From positions 434,001-498,000 of the forward strand of contig JAALGY010000014.1 of assembly GCA_032358165.1 (NCBI GenBank): a stretch of DNA of 64,000 bases, read 5' to 3'. The notes below the pieces were generated by a model. That model did not search any database and was not told the DNA's origin. It saw only the letters and a list, made by a program, of their open reading frames with translations. Within the stretch, counting starts at the first letter, position 1. The number at the start of each line of letters is the position of its first letter. The position numbers and the translations under genes were made by a program. This DNA is from Diplosphaera chodatii. Its lineage: Eukaryota; Chlorophyta; Trebouxiophyceae; Prasiolales; Stichococcaceae. Below are positions 46,047-59,954 of the stretch, in pieces.

Positions 46047-49000
46047 CTAACGCTTGCTGGCAATGCGGATGAGGAAAGAGTACCAACCAGGTGCCATGCG
46101 GGCCACCTTCATCAGAAAGTCCGAGACAGCTGACTGCACTGCAACGTGGGGTACAGGTTGCCAGCGGCCTGAACTCGTGATCAGCACACCATATTCTGTG
46201 TGCACCTGTTGCACAGCGTTGGGGATGATGGTGCCACCGCGATGCAGGTGGAGAAGCGCAAGCGCTTCGGGGGATGCTGCGCTGGGCCTGCAGCGCCCAT
46301 GCACAGTCTCAGTGCCATGTGCCGCCACCTGAACATACTGTGCCGCACTTGCTCTGCCGCCCGCTGCAGGCGGTTGCCGTGCTGGCTGCCACCCTGCAAC
46401 AAGCCGATTTCAGCAGGTCATTTGGCAGCACATTCGGTCACTCTCACAAGCAGGCGGTGTTGGTGATGATGGAAGCTGTTCGGCGCAAGTGTTGCATGTC
46501 AGCGTGCAATGAGGAAGCAGCCCGACTGGTCCAGTTTTCAGTATAGAGGGTACATGCAGATACTTTCCAAGATGTATCTGACGCACCTGGGTGGCAGGTG
46601 CAGGCGTATGAGGCAGACGCAGCCCTACATGAAGCATGGGTCCTTACGTTCATCTGATGTCCGTGCAGTCCCTTCCCTTCCGCACCTGGAAGGCCTTCAA
46701 GATGCGGAAGGAACTTCAGACCTGCAGCACCAAAGCCACATGGGTGGCGTGCAACTTTTACTGCGAGAACAGAGCGCTGAGATAGGCTCCCACAGACCTG
46801 CACATTGCAGTAACAGCACCCCCACCCAAGGCGTCCTTTTGACAGCAGCTCCTGTGGAGTGCCTACACACCGTTGGTGAGTGATGCGAGGCTGTAGTTCT
46901 CATCCGACGCCACAATGACTTGCAAGCGGCGCAGCTCCTGAAACCAGGGCACCGCTATGCCCACCTGCGCAATGGGCAGCTCCCGAAGGGGTCAGCAGAG
47001 CGGGCAGCAAATTGGAGTCTGACTTTGCTCGCACATCCTGTGCAAGAGCGCTCATACATGTACCTCTGGCCGCCAGCGCACGTTCAACATGCCAAACAGG
47101 TACAGCTGTCTGCAGCGTGTGATCGGGAGATGAGACAGCACCTGCCAGAACGTAAAATCAGAGGTTTCTTAAGCGGTGATGCTTGCAGCCACACGCTGCA
47201 GGTCAAAATGCCAGCAAGATGGCAGATGCCGTAGTGTGAGACGCTGCACGATCTGAATATGCATCAGGTGCCACCCTACGTCGGGGTTCCAGGGCTCCAG
47301 GTCGTGAACCCCCAGGTAGGACAGCTGCCGACAGTGCGTCAGTATCGCGGGCAGCAGGCTGTACCGGCGCTTGGGCGAGCAGCCCAGCAGTCCGTCAGGC
47401 GAATAGGTCATCGACAGGTGCTGCAGCCGTGGGCCCAGCGCCTCCAGCAGGTCACTTATCGCGCTGCACAGCACAGCACCATCTGGTCAGCTGGCATTCG
47501 TCATGGGCGGTCAACTGCAGGTTCTCACATGCGATGCACGCTCTGTACAGGAAGTCAGGGAACCCAGCGGCTTTGTGCCCTGTACTAATTTTCTTGCTCA
47601 CATCCAACATGCCCCATTGGCCATACAGCCGGCAGGACTGCTGATAATGCATCGCAGTCTGGCATGCGCACGCCAAGTGACCATCGGCACGCAATCCCTC
47701 AGCGAACAGGGCTTTCAAACTTGTCATCTTGGCTATGGTTGGCATGGCCGGGTACGTCATCCAGGAGCAGTACGACACATCGAGAGCTTCCAAGCCTGCA
47801 TGGTTGAGAGTCAACAGTCGCAGCAGCACAATGCACCTCCCTGCTGACTTGCACAATGCAATGCTGATCAGCGACTGTCTGTGCAAAGGACAGTCATAAC
47901 ATGTCAAGTTGGCACCTGTCATGGTGGCAAGAGCTGCATCAACGCCAATTTCGCAGCAACGGCCAAATGACCTTGCAAGGCTCAGGTGCTGTAGCTTCGT
48001 GAGCTTGGACATGTGGCGCATGCCTGCACGTCGCGCATGCTCACTACGGTCATGCCCCTGTTGAGTGCCCTTGGTGAGAATGCAGCTGCAGCCCATGTGC
48101 AGTATGCGCATCGCACAGCTGCATGGCACAGCCGCAAGGTGGCGCAGCAGATGCTACGCTGCACACACCTGCGTCAGTTGCATTGTCCGCACACTTTCGC
48201 AGCTGCAACGCCCGGAGCTGCGGCAGGCCGTCCACCAGCGCTGCGACGTCTTGATTGCCATCGCGGCCCACCGCACCATGCAGGCACAGGGCCGTGAGCT
48301 GGCTGCAGCACAGCACAAGGATGATGCAGCACATCGACTGGTAGGGTAGCGATGGCCATTTCTCAGTGTGGCAGTGATCATACCACACATATTACCCAGA
48401 GCAGCATGACCAAGGTGATCACTTCTATGTGAGACAGTTCGCCTGCAAAGTGTGCCAATGTTTAGGACAGGACCAATGGTGCCGCTGGACGAGGATTGAA
48501 GCGAGCCCATAGTCCAGACGACCAGGGCGTTGGCCGCCAGCTGGTGCCAATAGTGCAACAGGATGCTCAGCAGGCCTGCCGTTTGTAGGGCACTGGCTGA
48601 GTTGGTGGTGACTACCTGAGTGCCGACAGCGGCGGGAGCGCCGGCCAGCCATGCACCGCCAGGAGCGTCGACCAGCCAGGCGCTTCCGAGAGATGCAAAG
48701 CGCGCAGCGTCGTCAACTGCGTGACCACGCCCAGCAGCAGGCTGCCCGATGCCCCGGACCTCCAGGACATGCTTACCCGGAGGCACGTCAGGACAGTGAG
48801 GTGCCGAAGACCCTACATGCATAGCATGCTACTATTATAACGATCAACATTTATTACTGCCCAAGTCCCGGTGTGCCACATGTGGTGTGCCGCTTGGAGA
48901 CAGTCCGTGTGGTGCAGAGTATGCATCGACTGTATGGGTGGAGCAATGACCATCCAGGCACCTGGAAATCCTGCATCGTTTGCATCCCAAACAGAAGCGA

Positions 49001-49951
49001 AAGCGCCTCCAGGCCAGCCAGGTGTGGCTGCAGGAAGTCGAGGGTGGTGTCCACTAGCACCTATGACAGCAGCAGGTGTTGCAGTCACTACAGTGAGCGG
49101 TACGAACGTCCAACAGCAAAGAGCCCTGCGAGCTCAACCACCCCAGCTGCACCAAACTACTAAAATGTGGTTGTAGGGCAAGTCAGCGCTGCACAGGTCA
49201 TCAGGAAGATGAGTCAGTTCAATCAGCAAAACGGCATGCTGTGCGCACTGGGCAGGAGAGACGGCGCAGGGTGGAGTTGCCCTGGAGCATAGCTGCCAGC
49301 AGCGTCACACGCTTCCCAGGAGTCGACGTTGCCGGCTCCCATGACGGAGAAGTGAAATGGCTGACGTCTATGGACGTCAAGCTGCTGGGCGCCTGTGAGG
49401 TCTGACATGCCGACGTCAGAGTGCAGCCTGCACCCTCGTTAACACTGTGCGCCCCTGGCAGGCAACTGCTCACAACTACACAATACCATGCTGCGCTCAA
49501 TTGCACACGCTGCTCCTCATCAACGGTGAGATATGCTGGTGTGTGCAGAACTCACGTCGCCCGCACCTGGGTAAGGTACGACCCCAGCTCGCGGAAGTGC
49601 AGTTTGCCGGTGCTGAGGTGGCGCAGCGGGTAGCGGTGCCGGCGCGCCAGCTCCAGAAAGCCGGGGTGCTGCGGCTCTGCGCTGTGCAGCGCGGCTCTTG
49701 CGGCGACACAGAACCTGCACCACTGAGAGCGGCAAGATTGATAGCTGCTCGTCAGTGCTGGATCAGCAGCAAGTGGACAAGCCAGCCTGCGGCCATGACT
49801 ACACATCAGAGTGCACGTGCCTGTTGTCAACCAAGTGGCAACTTGCAATATCGTCCAGGTCCTCCAAAAAGCTGAGGATGTGCTGCAGGATATCGGGAGG
49901 CAGCATGGACAGCTCGAGGTCTATGTCTTCAGCACTGTTGTGCGAAGCCAT
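46047..49951 (-). CDS. F-box/LRR protein C, copy 2
   Basis: Identical to gene C copy 1 (34854-38758) at an offset of 11,193, with the same F-box exon, LRR exons, atypical first donor and missing family C-terminus. The difference is context: about 450 bases beyond its last open piece lies the truncated A fragment on the same strand, so a read-through transcript could acquire the A-type C-terminal exons. Copy 1 has unrelated sequence at that place. Confidence 0.75.
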
Positions 49952-50839
49952 CCCAGCATTGCCCTAATGCGCAGGCCAGCTTGTAGTGCGATGGGAACGA
50001 TCAATTAGCGTGTGCTGCAGCTATGTCTGGTGCGCATGCTGCTCGTTGTCAACGCGAACTCTGCGCTGAAAGTTCAGCACTGCAAGACTACATGCAGATC
50101 TGGCCCAATCTTGACTGCAGGAAGCAGACCAGTTGTCAGAAAAGCGGAGCCCTGCGGGCAGGATCTCCTGGACGTTGCACGTGTTGTATGTTGACCCCAG
50201 AAAGCCCGTGACGTCGCGACATGCATACTGCGAGCGAGGCTTATACAGTGGGCAAGCGACGCTTCCGCGGTGGTGCTGCCGAGTACGCATCAGTGCGGGT
50301 GCAGGCTACAATGCAGTGCAGCGCATGCATCAACCGATGCGGACGCTGAGGTGATCAGGGACTTGCGCATTTTGACTGCACACACCGTTACTGTGCTGTT
50401 AGATCTGTGCTCTGAAGCAGTCGTGGTGAAGCAAAGCCAATACTGCTTTAAGAGGTCCTTGCACCATGGCAGCATTGACAGGGTAGCGCATCGAATGCCT
50501 GACGTCAAAAGAATCAGCTCGGAATGCTACATATGCACACCTCACCTACGACCTGCTTCTTAGCAATCTCACCGATAGATGGAGCCGCCACGCAGTCATT
50601 TGCATGAACTAAAGATGGCATGCACCTGCGGGAGGCTTGTCATTGTCAGGATGAACATCTTGCGATGTGGAATGGTAAATGTGCTCACAGCACTTCATCG
50701 CGATCACGCAGAGCAGCAAGCCAGCATTTGCCAGGGTTCTCTGATAGCATGACATACCCATGGGTACCTGTTGGATGGGCATCACGGACACACGCTCTGC
50801 AGACGGCAACCTGTGGCCGCTGCCTAGCACCTGCCGCTC

Positions 50840-53800
50840 TCAATCCTCCCACAGCCAGCGGTGCGGCTCCAGCACGGGCCACACAGCGCGCGCAGGGTCA
50901 TGTGCAGGTTTGCCAACACGGGCAGGGCGCGGCCACAGCCGCAGCCGGCGCCCCGGCAGGTCCCGCAACTCGTAGTTGAGCGCCGGACAGTCATCCGCGA
51001 GTTCTTCCTCCAGAGTGTCCTGCGTCCAATTAAGCGGGTTGTCGGGCTGAGCACAGTCGCGGTGCGCAGTGTGGCATCAAGCAACGCCCCTGCCACAGAT
51101 AGGCAGGCAGACAGTGTGGACGCACCAACAGACCCGGCGGCACGTTCAGGGTGTGCAGGCGAGGCAGGCGGGCCACCAGCCACTCCGGCCCCAGCATGGT
51201 GGCCTCTGCCGCCCAGTCCATGTAGTGCAGGTTCAGCGCCCGCAGCTGCTGCAGCGCTGCCAGCGCCCGCATGTGACTGACGCCGATCTCCTGGTCTCAA
51301 GGGCATAAAATGTCAGGCGCAGGTCAAGCAGAGGCATAACGTAGTGTGTGCTCTATTTGACACAGCCCCGTGCAGTGCACCAACAGCTCGTTTCACGAGG
51401 CCATGCTGCGGTGGCACCCTGGTGTAGGTGATGTTGAGCACAAGGATGCGCAGGAATGCATACCTCGGAGCGACAGGCGTCCGTCAGCTGCAGCCATGAC
51501 AGCTTGCTGCAGGATGCCAGTTCCTGTGTCAGCAGTATCACTACAGACTTCAAGCTCAGTGCACGGTCTCTGCCCATGAGCAGCACTCTCAGCGCACGGC
51601 ACACTTCACATCAGCCTGCGAATGTGCATGATTCATGTACCTCGAGCAACCGTTGCAATCCGCCACGTGGCCAGGCTTCTGCCTCAAAGTTCAGACCCTC
51701 CAGGTGCGGAAGGTGTTCCAAGCCTGCGGCAGCACGGTATCGTGAACTCGTGTGGACACAGCTCTGCAAGAAGCGGTTTGCAGCGTGTGGCCCTGAGGCC
51801 TGCCTCATACTGGCAGCAGAAATGAGACCTGCAGCATGCTTTCCAATGGCAACTTCTGTGGCATGAGCTCCAACACCTCTGATGAACGATGTCAGTCTGT
51901 ACTCGTCATCTGTTTCCACCTTCACTTGCAGGCGGCGCAGCTCGTCGAACCACGGCAGCGCCAGGCCAACCTGCATTTGGTGCAGCTCCATCAGAAACCA
52001 GCACAGGGGAGGTGGGGCATAGATTGTGTTGAACATGCAGTGAGGCATAAGCTGCACTGACTGCTCAACCTGCGGCCGCCAGCACACAGTCAGATGGCAG
52101 GTCAAGCTCAGCTGGCTGCAGCATGATCCTGGCACCCCAGTCAATTCCTGCACAGTAACAATGCGTGGATGACCGTCTGGCATGTGCATTCTTATCTGCA
52201 GCCAGAGCATTTCTTTGGCCGCATCTCGGCAGCCTGGGACATGCTGTAGTGCATCACGAAATTGTTCAAGCCGACTGCACAGCAGGTATGACGGGATGAT
52301 AGCACCTCATCATTGCGAGGCTGTAGGTCGTCCAGTGCCAGGTGGGTCAGCACAGGACAGTGCCTCAACACCGCGGGCAGCAGGTTGTTCAGGTGGCTGT
52401 GCTTGCAACTCTTCAGCGAGGCAGCCTCATAATGCATTGACAGCCGCCGCAGCCGGGGGCCAAGTGCCATCAGCATGTTTGTGGTGGCGCTGCAGTTTGC
52501 AATGAATTTGGTGAGGTTACATGTGTCTGTTTTACACGACTGCTAGTGATTATGTGATATGATGCAGAGATGGCGCCGAGATCAGCGATCCTGCAAATGG
52601 CAAATGTGCCAGCTTGTGTAACATTTCCTGCCTTGGAACCATCAGGAGTGGCCACATGCATCCTTGCATCCGCACCTTATGGAGCCAGTGGCGTTCAACC
52701 CGTCAGCAAAAAGTGCTGTCAGGCTGGCGGTCGATCTGGCTATCGCAGGCATCGCATGCTGCGACATCCAGGCGCTGTGTGAAACATCGAGTGCTTCCAA
52801 GCCTGCACCAATGGCAGCCACAGTTGGGCACAGGAAGCGGCACATAAGGCACCTGCCTGCCGTCTGGCCAAAGGCGCTGCTCAGCTACTGATTCAAATTC
52901 GTGCATGCAAAGAATGGCGGCACCTGTCATAGTAGCAAGCGCTGCATCCAGGCCATAGTGCGTGCAGCCCTCAAAGGATTTTGGAAGGCTTAGGTGCTGC
53001 AGCTTCGTGAGCTTCGACATGTGACGGAACCCTGCAGAATGCACGTTCTCAGCATCGACAGTTGATGACATCAGGAAACTTCGCCAAATTGCAACCCAGC
53101 CATGAAGTGCATATCGTGTCAGATCCCCTGCCACCCCTTCGCATGCTGCGCCGCACCAACCTGCGTCAGTTGCGAATGCTGCACACTTCTGCAGGTCCAG
53201 CGCCCGGAGCTCCGGAAAGATGTCCGCCATATACTTTGCTATGTCCTCATCGCCATCGCAGCCCACCGCATCACGCAGGCAAAGGGTGGTGAGCTGGCTG
53301 CAAACATTCGCGAATGCACGGTGTTAACGCCATTCACTGGAATGTTGAACTCGTAATGCAGTGTAGTGTAGTGTGGCAGTGCAGCATGTGTACATGCACA
53401 TCGATCGTGAGATTGATGCCTGGCCTGGCTGACGCTGCAATGCAGGCACAGCGTGCCACGCGTACAGCAGCTGATCATGATGCTGCGACCTCCAGACAGA
53501 GGCCGGTAGGTTCACAGAGACGGGCAGGCGCCAGGAGCGGCAGGCAGACAGGCATCAGCACGCCTGCTGCTCACGCTGCAGCGGCATCTCTGGCTCCCTC
53601 TGGATGAGAAAGGCAAGGCTGCTAGCTTGCGCTGATCGTTTGGGCACCTGAGTGTTGACAGAGGCGAGTGCGGCGGCCAGTCTGCGAGCGCTGGGAGGTG
53701 CAGCGAGCGCAGAGTCGTCAGCTGCCCGACCACGCCCAGCAGCAGGCTCCCAGAGGCCCAGGACGCCCAGGATAAGCTGATCTCGAGGCGAGTGAGCCTG

Positions 53801-54981
53801 GTCAGGTGCACGAGACCCTGCACGCGTGACGTGCTCTGAAGCGCCAGGGTCCGGGTGAGCCCCGTGTGCCATGCCATTTACAGACCAGCCTGTTAGCTGA
53901 AACGATTGGTTGCATCGCTTTTGAAGAGGTCTACCAATGAGCAGGCACTCACCTCGTAGCCGTGCATCTTCTGCATCCCACAGTCCAGCGACAGCGACTC
54001 CAGGCCGGCCAGGTGCGGCTGCAGGAAGTCGAGGGTGTGCTCCAGCAGCACCTGTGAGATGCAGCAGGGTGTGCCCTCAATCACACCAGGAAAACAAAGC
54101 GTTACGGATGTTTGCAGGTGCAACAGCGAACGGCCCAAGAGGTGCAGTCAGCATGGCTGCATAGTAGGCGTCATTGGCCAAAGCCGCCCTGAGGCCATTG
54201 TTTGCCGGCAAGCTCTCGTTGAATGTCATCCTGCGCCATCGCGGTACAGCACATGCGAAGCAAAAGCATGCTGTGAACGGCGTGCTGTGCGCACTGGGCA
54301 GGAAAGGTGTCGCAGGCTGGTGATGCCCTGAAGCACAATGCTCAGTGGGGTTGCGCGAGTTGCCACCGGACTCTGCCACATCGATGGCTCCCACACCGTC
54401 CATCTGCTGACGTCCAAGGACGTCAGGCTGCTAGGTGCCTGTGCGGTTTGGCTCCTCGACGTCAGACTGTTGCCTGTGCACTCCTGGTGACACTCTGCGA
54501 CTTCTGTACACTTGCTCTGCGCCGCATGTACAGCTGCGGCTCCTATAACGCAGTGGCATGCCCATTTGTGACTTTCTCGTGCCCCTCTGCACCTCCGCAA
54601 GGTACGCGGCCAGTCCGGAGAAGGGCAGCTGGCCGGTGCTGAGGTGGCGCAGCGGGTAGCGGTGCTGGTGCGCCAGTTCCAGGAAGCCCGGGTGCTGCGG
54701 CTCTGCGCTGTGCAGCACGGCCCTCGCGGCTGCGCAGAGCCTGCACCGTCAATCGCGCCCGCATTGCAACTGCTTGTGAATGCTGGTTTGTTCAGCAAGA
54801 ACAACAAGCGGCTTGCGGCCGCACATGGTGGCGCACCAGAGTGCGCATACCTGGTGTCCACCAGATGACAGCTCGCAACATCATGTAGGTCCTCTAGAAA
54901 GCTCAGGACGTGCTGCAGGACATCGAGAGGCAGCGTGGACAGCTCGAGGAATACGCCCTCAGGATTGGCACCCGAAGCCAT
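50840..54981 (-). CDS. F-box/LRR protein B, copy 2
   Basis: Identical to gene B copy 1 (39647-43788) at an offset of 11,193: same start, F-box exon, LRR exon order and C-terminal module, stop at 50840-50842. Both copies carry their own 5' flanks, so both should be equally expressible if the duplication is real. Confidence 0.82.
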
Positions 54982-55901
54982 CTCAGCTTAGCGTGTAGTT
55001 CGCTGATCAGATACGGAATCAAAGTGAGCGAGTCTCAATCAGCTGCAGATCCGCTTCCTAACGCTATCGTGCAGATGCTAGCCTAGATCAACATGAAACA
55101 TGCATGCATTGCTGCACATTGCTGCACATGCCCGTACTGCTGACAGTAGCACAGGACGACTGGGGGAAGCAGAGAATTCTTGCTTCGAAGCCTCAGCTTC
55201 TCAAGGTCGAAGCCAATACCTATGGGCATGAGAGCACATGTTCCCCGCTGCTTATGTACTTTCTGCAATACACAACGCTTCAGCTCGTTCGGCAACATTG
55301 GGAGCGCTGAGTGACATACAATAATTTGAGCGGCGGCTCCTGCCTGCCATGTATATGCGCTGCTGCCGTGAGTGTGTGAGTGCAATTGCAGGCTGCAGTG
55401 CTGCATATATAGTTGCAGAATGGCTGGTGGGGTGATCCAACATTGGACTTTTGGGTTAGACAGGTTAAGATGTTACACCTGCATTCAGTCACAGCATGGC
55501 CAATCAATACAGGTGGCCAATATTCAAGAACAGCCGCATGGAGGCTCCCTGCAATGCAGTGCAACAAAGCCTTGGTGTCATCCTGTCATGTCCCTTCCAG
55601 AAAGCACTCGGACCTTAAACTCTAATAGCACCTACGCCGCGCTTCGTGACGTCCTCTGTGCAGCATTGGCCAAGAGCGGTGCCCAACAGCGACACCTTGG
55701 CCGCCCTGAAGATGGCACGCGCCTGCGGGACACACTGGTGCTTTTCATGTGTTTGCACTGCAAGATGGGCGGCGCATGTCAACACATTGCAGACGCCCAC
55801 TGGTGGACAGCGGCAGGCCACCGCTCGCCAGGCTGTGGATTCATCAAAGAACCACACGTCCCCATTGTTGTTGCCGCAGCCGCTGTGCCCATGCTTACCG
55901 C

Positions 55902-58900
55902 TCAGTCCTCCCATGGCCAGCGGTGCGGCTCCAGCACAGGCCACACAGCGTGCGCAGGGTCGTCCGCAGCTTCCCCCAGGGTAGCGGACCGCGGCCATCG
56001 CCGCATTGGGCGCCCTGGCAGGTCCGGCAGCTCGTATTTGAGCGGCGGTTGGTCATCTATTGGACCCTGCAGCCGTCACCCAAATTCTCACGTTAGCTGT
56101 ATCAGGCGTAGTTGCAACTTGCATCTTATATGCCAGCAACAACACTGCCCATATCACATGGCAGGTTGCACGTGCGCACCTCCGGCAGGTTCATGGCATT
56201 GAGGACGCGCAACCGAGGCAGGCGAGCCACCAGCCACGCCGGCCGCAGCGTGTCCGCCTCTCGCGTCCAGCCACCCATGTGGTACAGATTGAGCACCTTG
56301 AGCTGCGGCAGTGCCGCCAGCGCTCTCAGGTGACTGACGCCGACTTCCTGGTCACAGAGGCTGGGACTGTAAAGCGAAGGTGTAACAGAGACGCAACAAT
56401 AGCTTGCACTGCCATTTGGCAATGCCAGAAAACAACGAGGAGGGCAGCAGATTGCAAGGCATGTCCCGCTTGATGCTGGTGGAGTTGGCGTGCGGAATGA
56501 CCATAGGAAATGTGTGTGCATGCATGCTGCATCAACCCCGGGGACTGCGTCAGGTTGGGCAGGAGGGTTCACCTGATTAAATTCGTGGTCAACCAGCTGC
56601 AACCATGTCAGCTTGCTGCAGGACGTGAGTGCCTGCAGCAGCATCACTTCACAGTGCAGGCTCAGCCCGACATCAACTGCGAGAGCAGCAACGATGGCAT
56701 CAATGACAGCCTACCATTGTGCCCAAAGTTGCATTCCTCCAGCACACCTTGCAGGGAGCTGCCCCTGCAAACCTCCTTCTCAACACTGAGTCCCTCCAAA
56801 TGTGGCAGACATTTTAGACCTGCACAGGTAAGCCTTGTGCTATGGGCATGCACATCACCAATTTTGCTTTGAGTGACATGTATCTACAAGCTGCCTAGAC
56901 CTGCCCTGCGCTGGCAATAGCCAGCAACACGAAAAACCTGTTCTCAATCGCAGCATGCCGTGGCATCATTACAGCACCTTCAATCAGTGCTTTTGGGCTG
57001 TAGTGATCATCTTCGGCCACGGTTACTCGCAGGCGACGCAGCTCTTGTACATATGGCAGCGCCGACCCTACCTACAAGTTGTGACGACTGACCGAGGTGG
57101 CACATGAAGCGCAACCACGCCAACAAGCTTGCATCAGGCACAACTTGCACATGTTGCTCGGCAACTCTCGCCCACCTGTGGCCGCCACCGCACCGCTGTG
57201 AGGCAGGACAGGTACAGCTGGCTGCAGCGTGGCAACGGGGCACAAAGCGAGTCCTGGAAGAGGAAAGCCTGCAAAGCAAACAGACGCACGATTGCATGCC
57301 GTCAACAGCACCGGCAGTCAGAGCATCTGCATGCCCAATGCCATCAGCCAGCACAATTACAAGGATGATATTATCTTGCTTAGCTCACCCGAACATGCGG
57401 CACATCTTGGTAGCACCGTGCACCAGCTTTGTTAGGGTCCACATCATCTACTTCCAAGTAAGTCAGCTGCGGACAATACCGTGTGATTGCGGGCATCAAG
57501 CTGACCTGCTGGCTGCGCTTGCAGTATGACAGTGAATCAGCCTGGTAATGCAGCGCAAGACGCTGCAGCCGGGGGCCCAGTGCCGCCAACATGCTGGTTA
57601 TCGCACTGCAGAATGCAGTAACACCTAGTCAGATGATGTGAAACATGCTGGCCCAGCAGACAAGAGTACGTCTGCGGTGTTTGCATCCCGCCGGGACAAG
57701 CCTTGGAAGCCAACTACAACTTTGCCGGTATTGTCACAGCTGATCATGCATGCACAGCATGTCTGTTTGCAAACACAAATGGCATCGCCGTGCACTGTTG
57801 CACTTGCACCTGGTCGACGTGACAGCATCTAATTCGTCAGCGAACAGAGCTGTCAAGCTGCTAAGCCGGGCTATGCCAGGCATCGCATGTTGCGTCATCC
57901 AGGCGCTGCGCGAAATGTTGAGGGCCTCCAGCCCTGCGCAAGTGAACTTCACGATCATAATGACGTTGACTTCCTCGAACAGAGGTGCAACAATATTGTA
58001 GATCCGCCACTGAATTTGCGAGCAAAAAGCACAAACGCTACAGCACCTATCATGGTGGCCAGCGCTGCCTCCAGGCCACTGTGCTTGCAGCGGCGAAACG
58101 ACTCAGCAAGGCTCAGGTGCTGCAGCTTCGTGAGCTTTGACATGTGAGAAAAGCCTGCGTGACGCAAGTTGCTGTGACAGATTCGTATCGTGCATTCTGC
58201 ATTAAGCGCAGCCCATATATGACTTGCACCTTGCACCAGATTTGCTCATCGACACTATGCAGTACGAACCTGCATCGGTTGCTAACCTTGCACAACTCTG
58301 CATACCCAGTGCCCGTAGCTGCGGCAGCGCCTCCACCAGCACTGCTATGTCCTCATCGCCGTCCCGACCCACCGCATTGCAGAGGCTCAGGGCAGTGAGC
58401 TGGCTGCGTAAAAGCAACAGCCTATTGAAGCACAAGTGTTGCGAGGTGACGCGTTGCGGTTTGTGGTGTCACAATGAGCGCACTAATGGAGCCTGCATGA
58501 CTGGAGCTTTGCTGCCGGCACAGCTTGTAGGTCTCAAGCACAATTAGAAGGCTGCAGAAGTAAGGTGTGGGCCTCAACACTGAGGCGGCTGCGCTCGTTT
58601 CAGCAGTGAAAACCTGCCTCCACAGCACTCAGCATGGATGAAGAACATCGGCATTTTCGCAGACATCTGCAGCTGGCAGGGCGTACGGCTTGGTTGTGCT
58701 CACATGTTGGTACCTGAGTGCTGACAGAGGCGATGGTGATGGCCAGTCCGCAAGCGCCGGAAGGCCCAGGCAGCGCAATGTTGTCAGCTGTACAACCACG
58801 CCCAGCAGCCGGGCTGCCGATGCCGGGGACACATAGCACGTGGTGATCGTCAGCCGCCGCAGGCTTGTCAGGTGAAGGAGCCCCTGCACGAGGACATGTT

Positions 58901-59954
58901 GTTGGATGCCCGAGATGCACTGAGGCTCACCGTATGAGTTGTGCATCGGCAGATGCTTCATGTGTAACATTTGATCGCTTCAATCTCTTGACAGATGTTG
59001 CTGGAAGCACAATCAGCGTCCAACAGCTACCTGAAAACCTTGCATCCTTTGCATTCCAAATTCAAGCGACAACGACTCCAGTCCAGCTAGAGGCTGCAGG
59101 AAGTCAAGGGTGGTCTCCAGCGCCACCTGAATACGAAGAGGTGTGCAGCCACTCACGATGAGTGTCACAGCTATGCCTAGAATGATGGCATATGGCCGGC
59201 AACGCTCTTATGGCAGCACTAACAGTAACACAATTGATGTAGGCTGCCATGGCTGAACTTGGGTTTAGGACGAGAATGTATGTGGTCCTGTTGTGGAGGA
59301 CACGAACGTACTGGGCAGGAGAGACGTTGCAGGCTGCAGATGCCCTGGAGCACAGTGGCAAGCAGAGTGACGCGGTCCCCTGGACACAGCAACATCGACG
59401 ACTCCCAAGCTGTAAACCTGCTGACGTCCAAGGATGTGAGGCTGCTGGGCGCCTGTATGGAGCGCAGAAGGCCGTCAGACTGCAGCCCAACACAAGTCTG
59501 CGGCCCTGGGGTACACCTGTTGTTGCACTGCTGCTCGCGTAAGGGTACACACCCATATGTGGGACTGCATTCACAGCCTGCACCTGCGCAAGGTACGAGC
59601 CTAGCTCGTCGAAGGGCACTTCGCCCGTGCTGAGGTGGCGCAGCGGGTAGCGGTGCCGGCGCGCCAGCTCGAGGAAGCCCGTGTGCTGCGGCTCTGCGCT
59701 GTGCAGCACGCCTCTTGCCGCAACACAGCACCTGCCTCGGAGCCGGTAGTGAATATAGCTGCCGATGTTGGATCAGTAGCAACAGCAACAAACCAGCATG
59801 CGGCAGCACTGACTCCACATTGAAGTGCACACCTGGTGTCCACCAGATGGCAGCTGGCAAGATCATCTTCGTCTTCCAGGAAGTTGAGGACATGCTGCAG
59901 GATTTCGACAGGCAGCGTTGACAAGTTAAGAACAGGATTGGCAAGCGAAGCCAT
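55902..59954 (-). CDS. F-box/LRR protein A, intact
   Basis: Start ATG at 59952-59954, chosen because it aligns with the MAS starts of B and C. An in-frame ATG at 59988-59990 would add 12 residues. F-box exon 59833-59954: MASLANPVLNLSTLPVEILQ, HVLNFLEDEDDLASCHLVDT, then donor GTGTGC. LRR exons: HTGFLELARRHRYPLRHLST; SSLTSLDVSRFTAWESSM; ALETTLDFLQPLAGLESLSL; LLHLTSLRRLTITTCYVSP; LTALSLCNAVGRDGDEDIA; HMSKLTKLQHLSLAESFRR; AGLEALNISRSAWMTQHAMP; LAALGPRLQRLALHYQADS; LPYVQELRRLRVTVAEDDH; GLKCLPHLEGLSVEKEVC (crosses the duplication boundary at 56792); LTSCSKLTWLQLVDHEF; VSHLRALAALPQLKVLNL. It ends with YELPDLPGRPMRRWPR and WPVLEPHRWPWED, stop 55902-55904. Predicted substrate receptor of an SCF ubiquitin ligase. 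Confidence 0.82.

Larger units (their letters stand above)
45600..56792. repeat. 11,193-bp direct tandem duplication, copy 2
   Basis: Repeats 34407-45599 at constant offset, with every stretch compared identical. It ends at 56792 inside an LRR exon of gene A, where the unique right flank (CCTCCAAATGTGGC onward) restores the intact reading frame of that exon. Contains gene C copy 2, gene B copy 2 and the 3' exons of intact gene A. Confidence 0.95.

Noticed and set aside
34407..56792. Transposon or LTR explanation for the 11-kb repeat
   Set aside because: No terminal inverted repeats, target-site duplication, reverse transcriptase or transposase in the unit; its content is F-box/LRR genes and the two copies abut directly.
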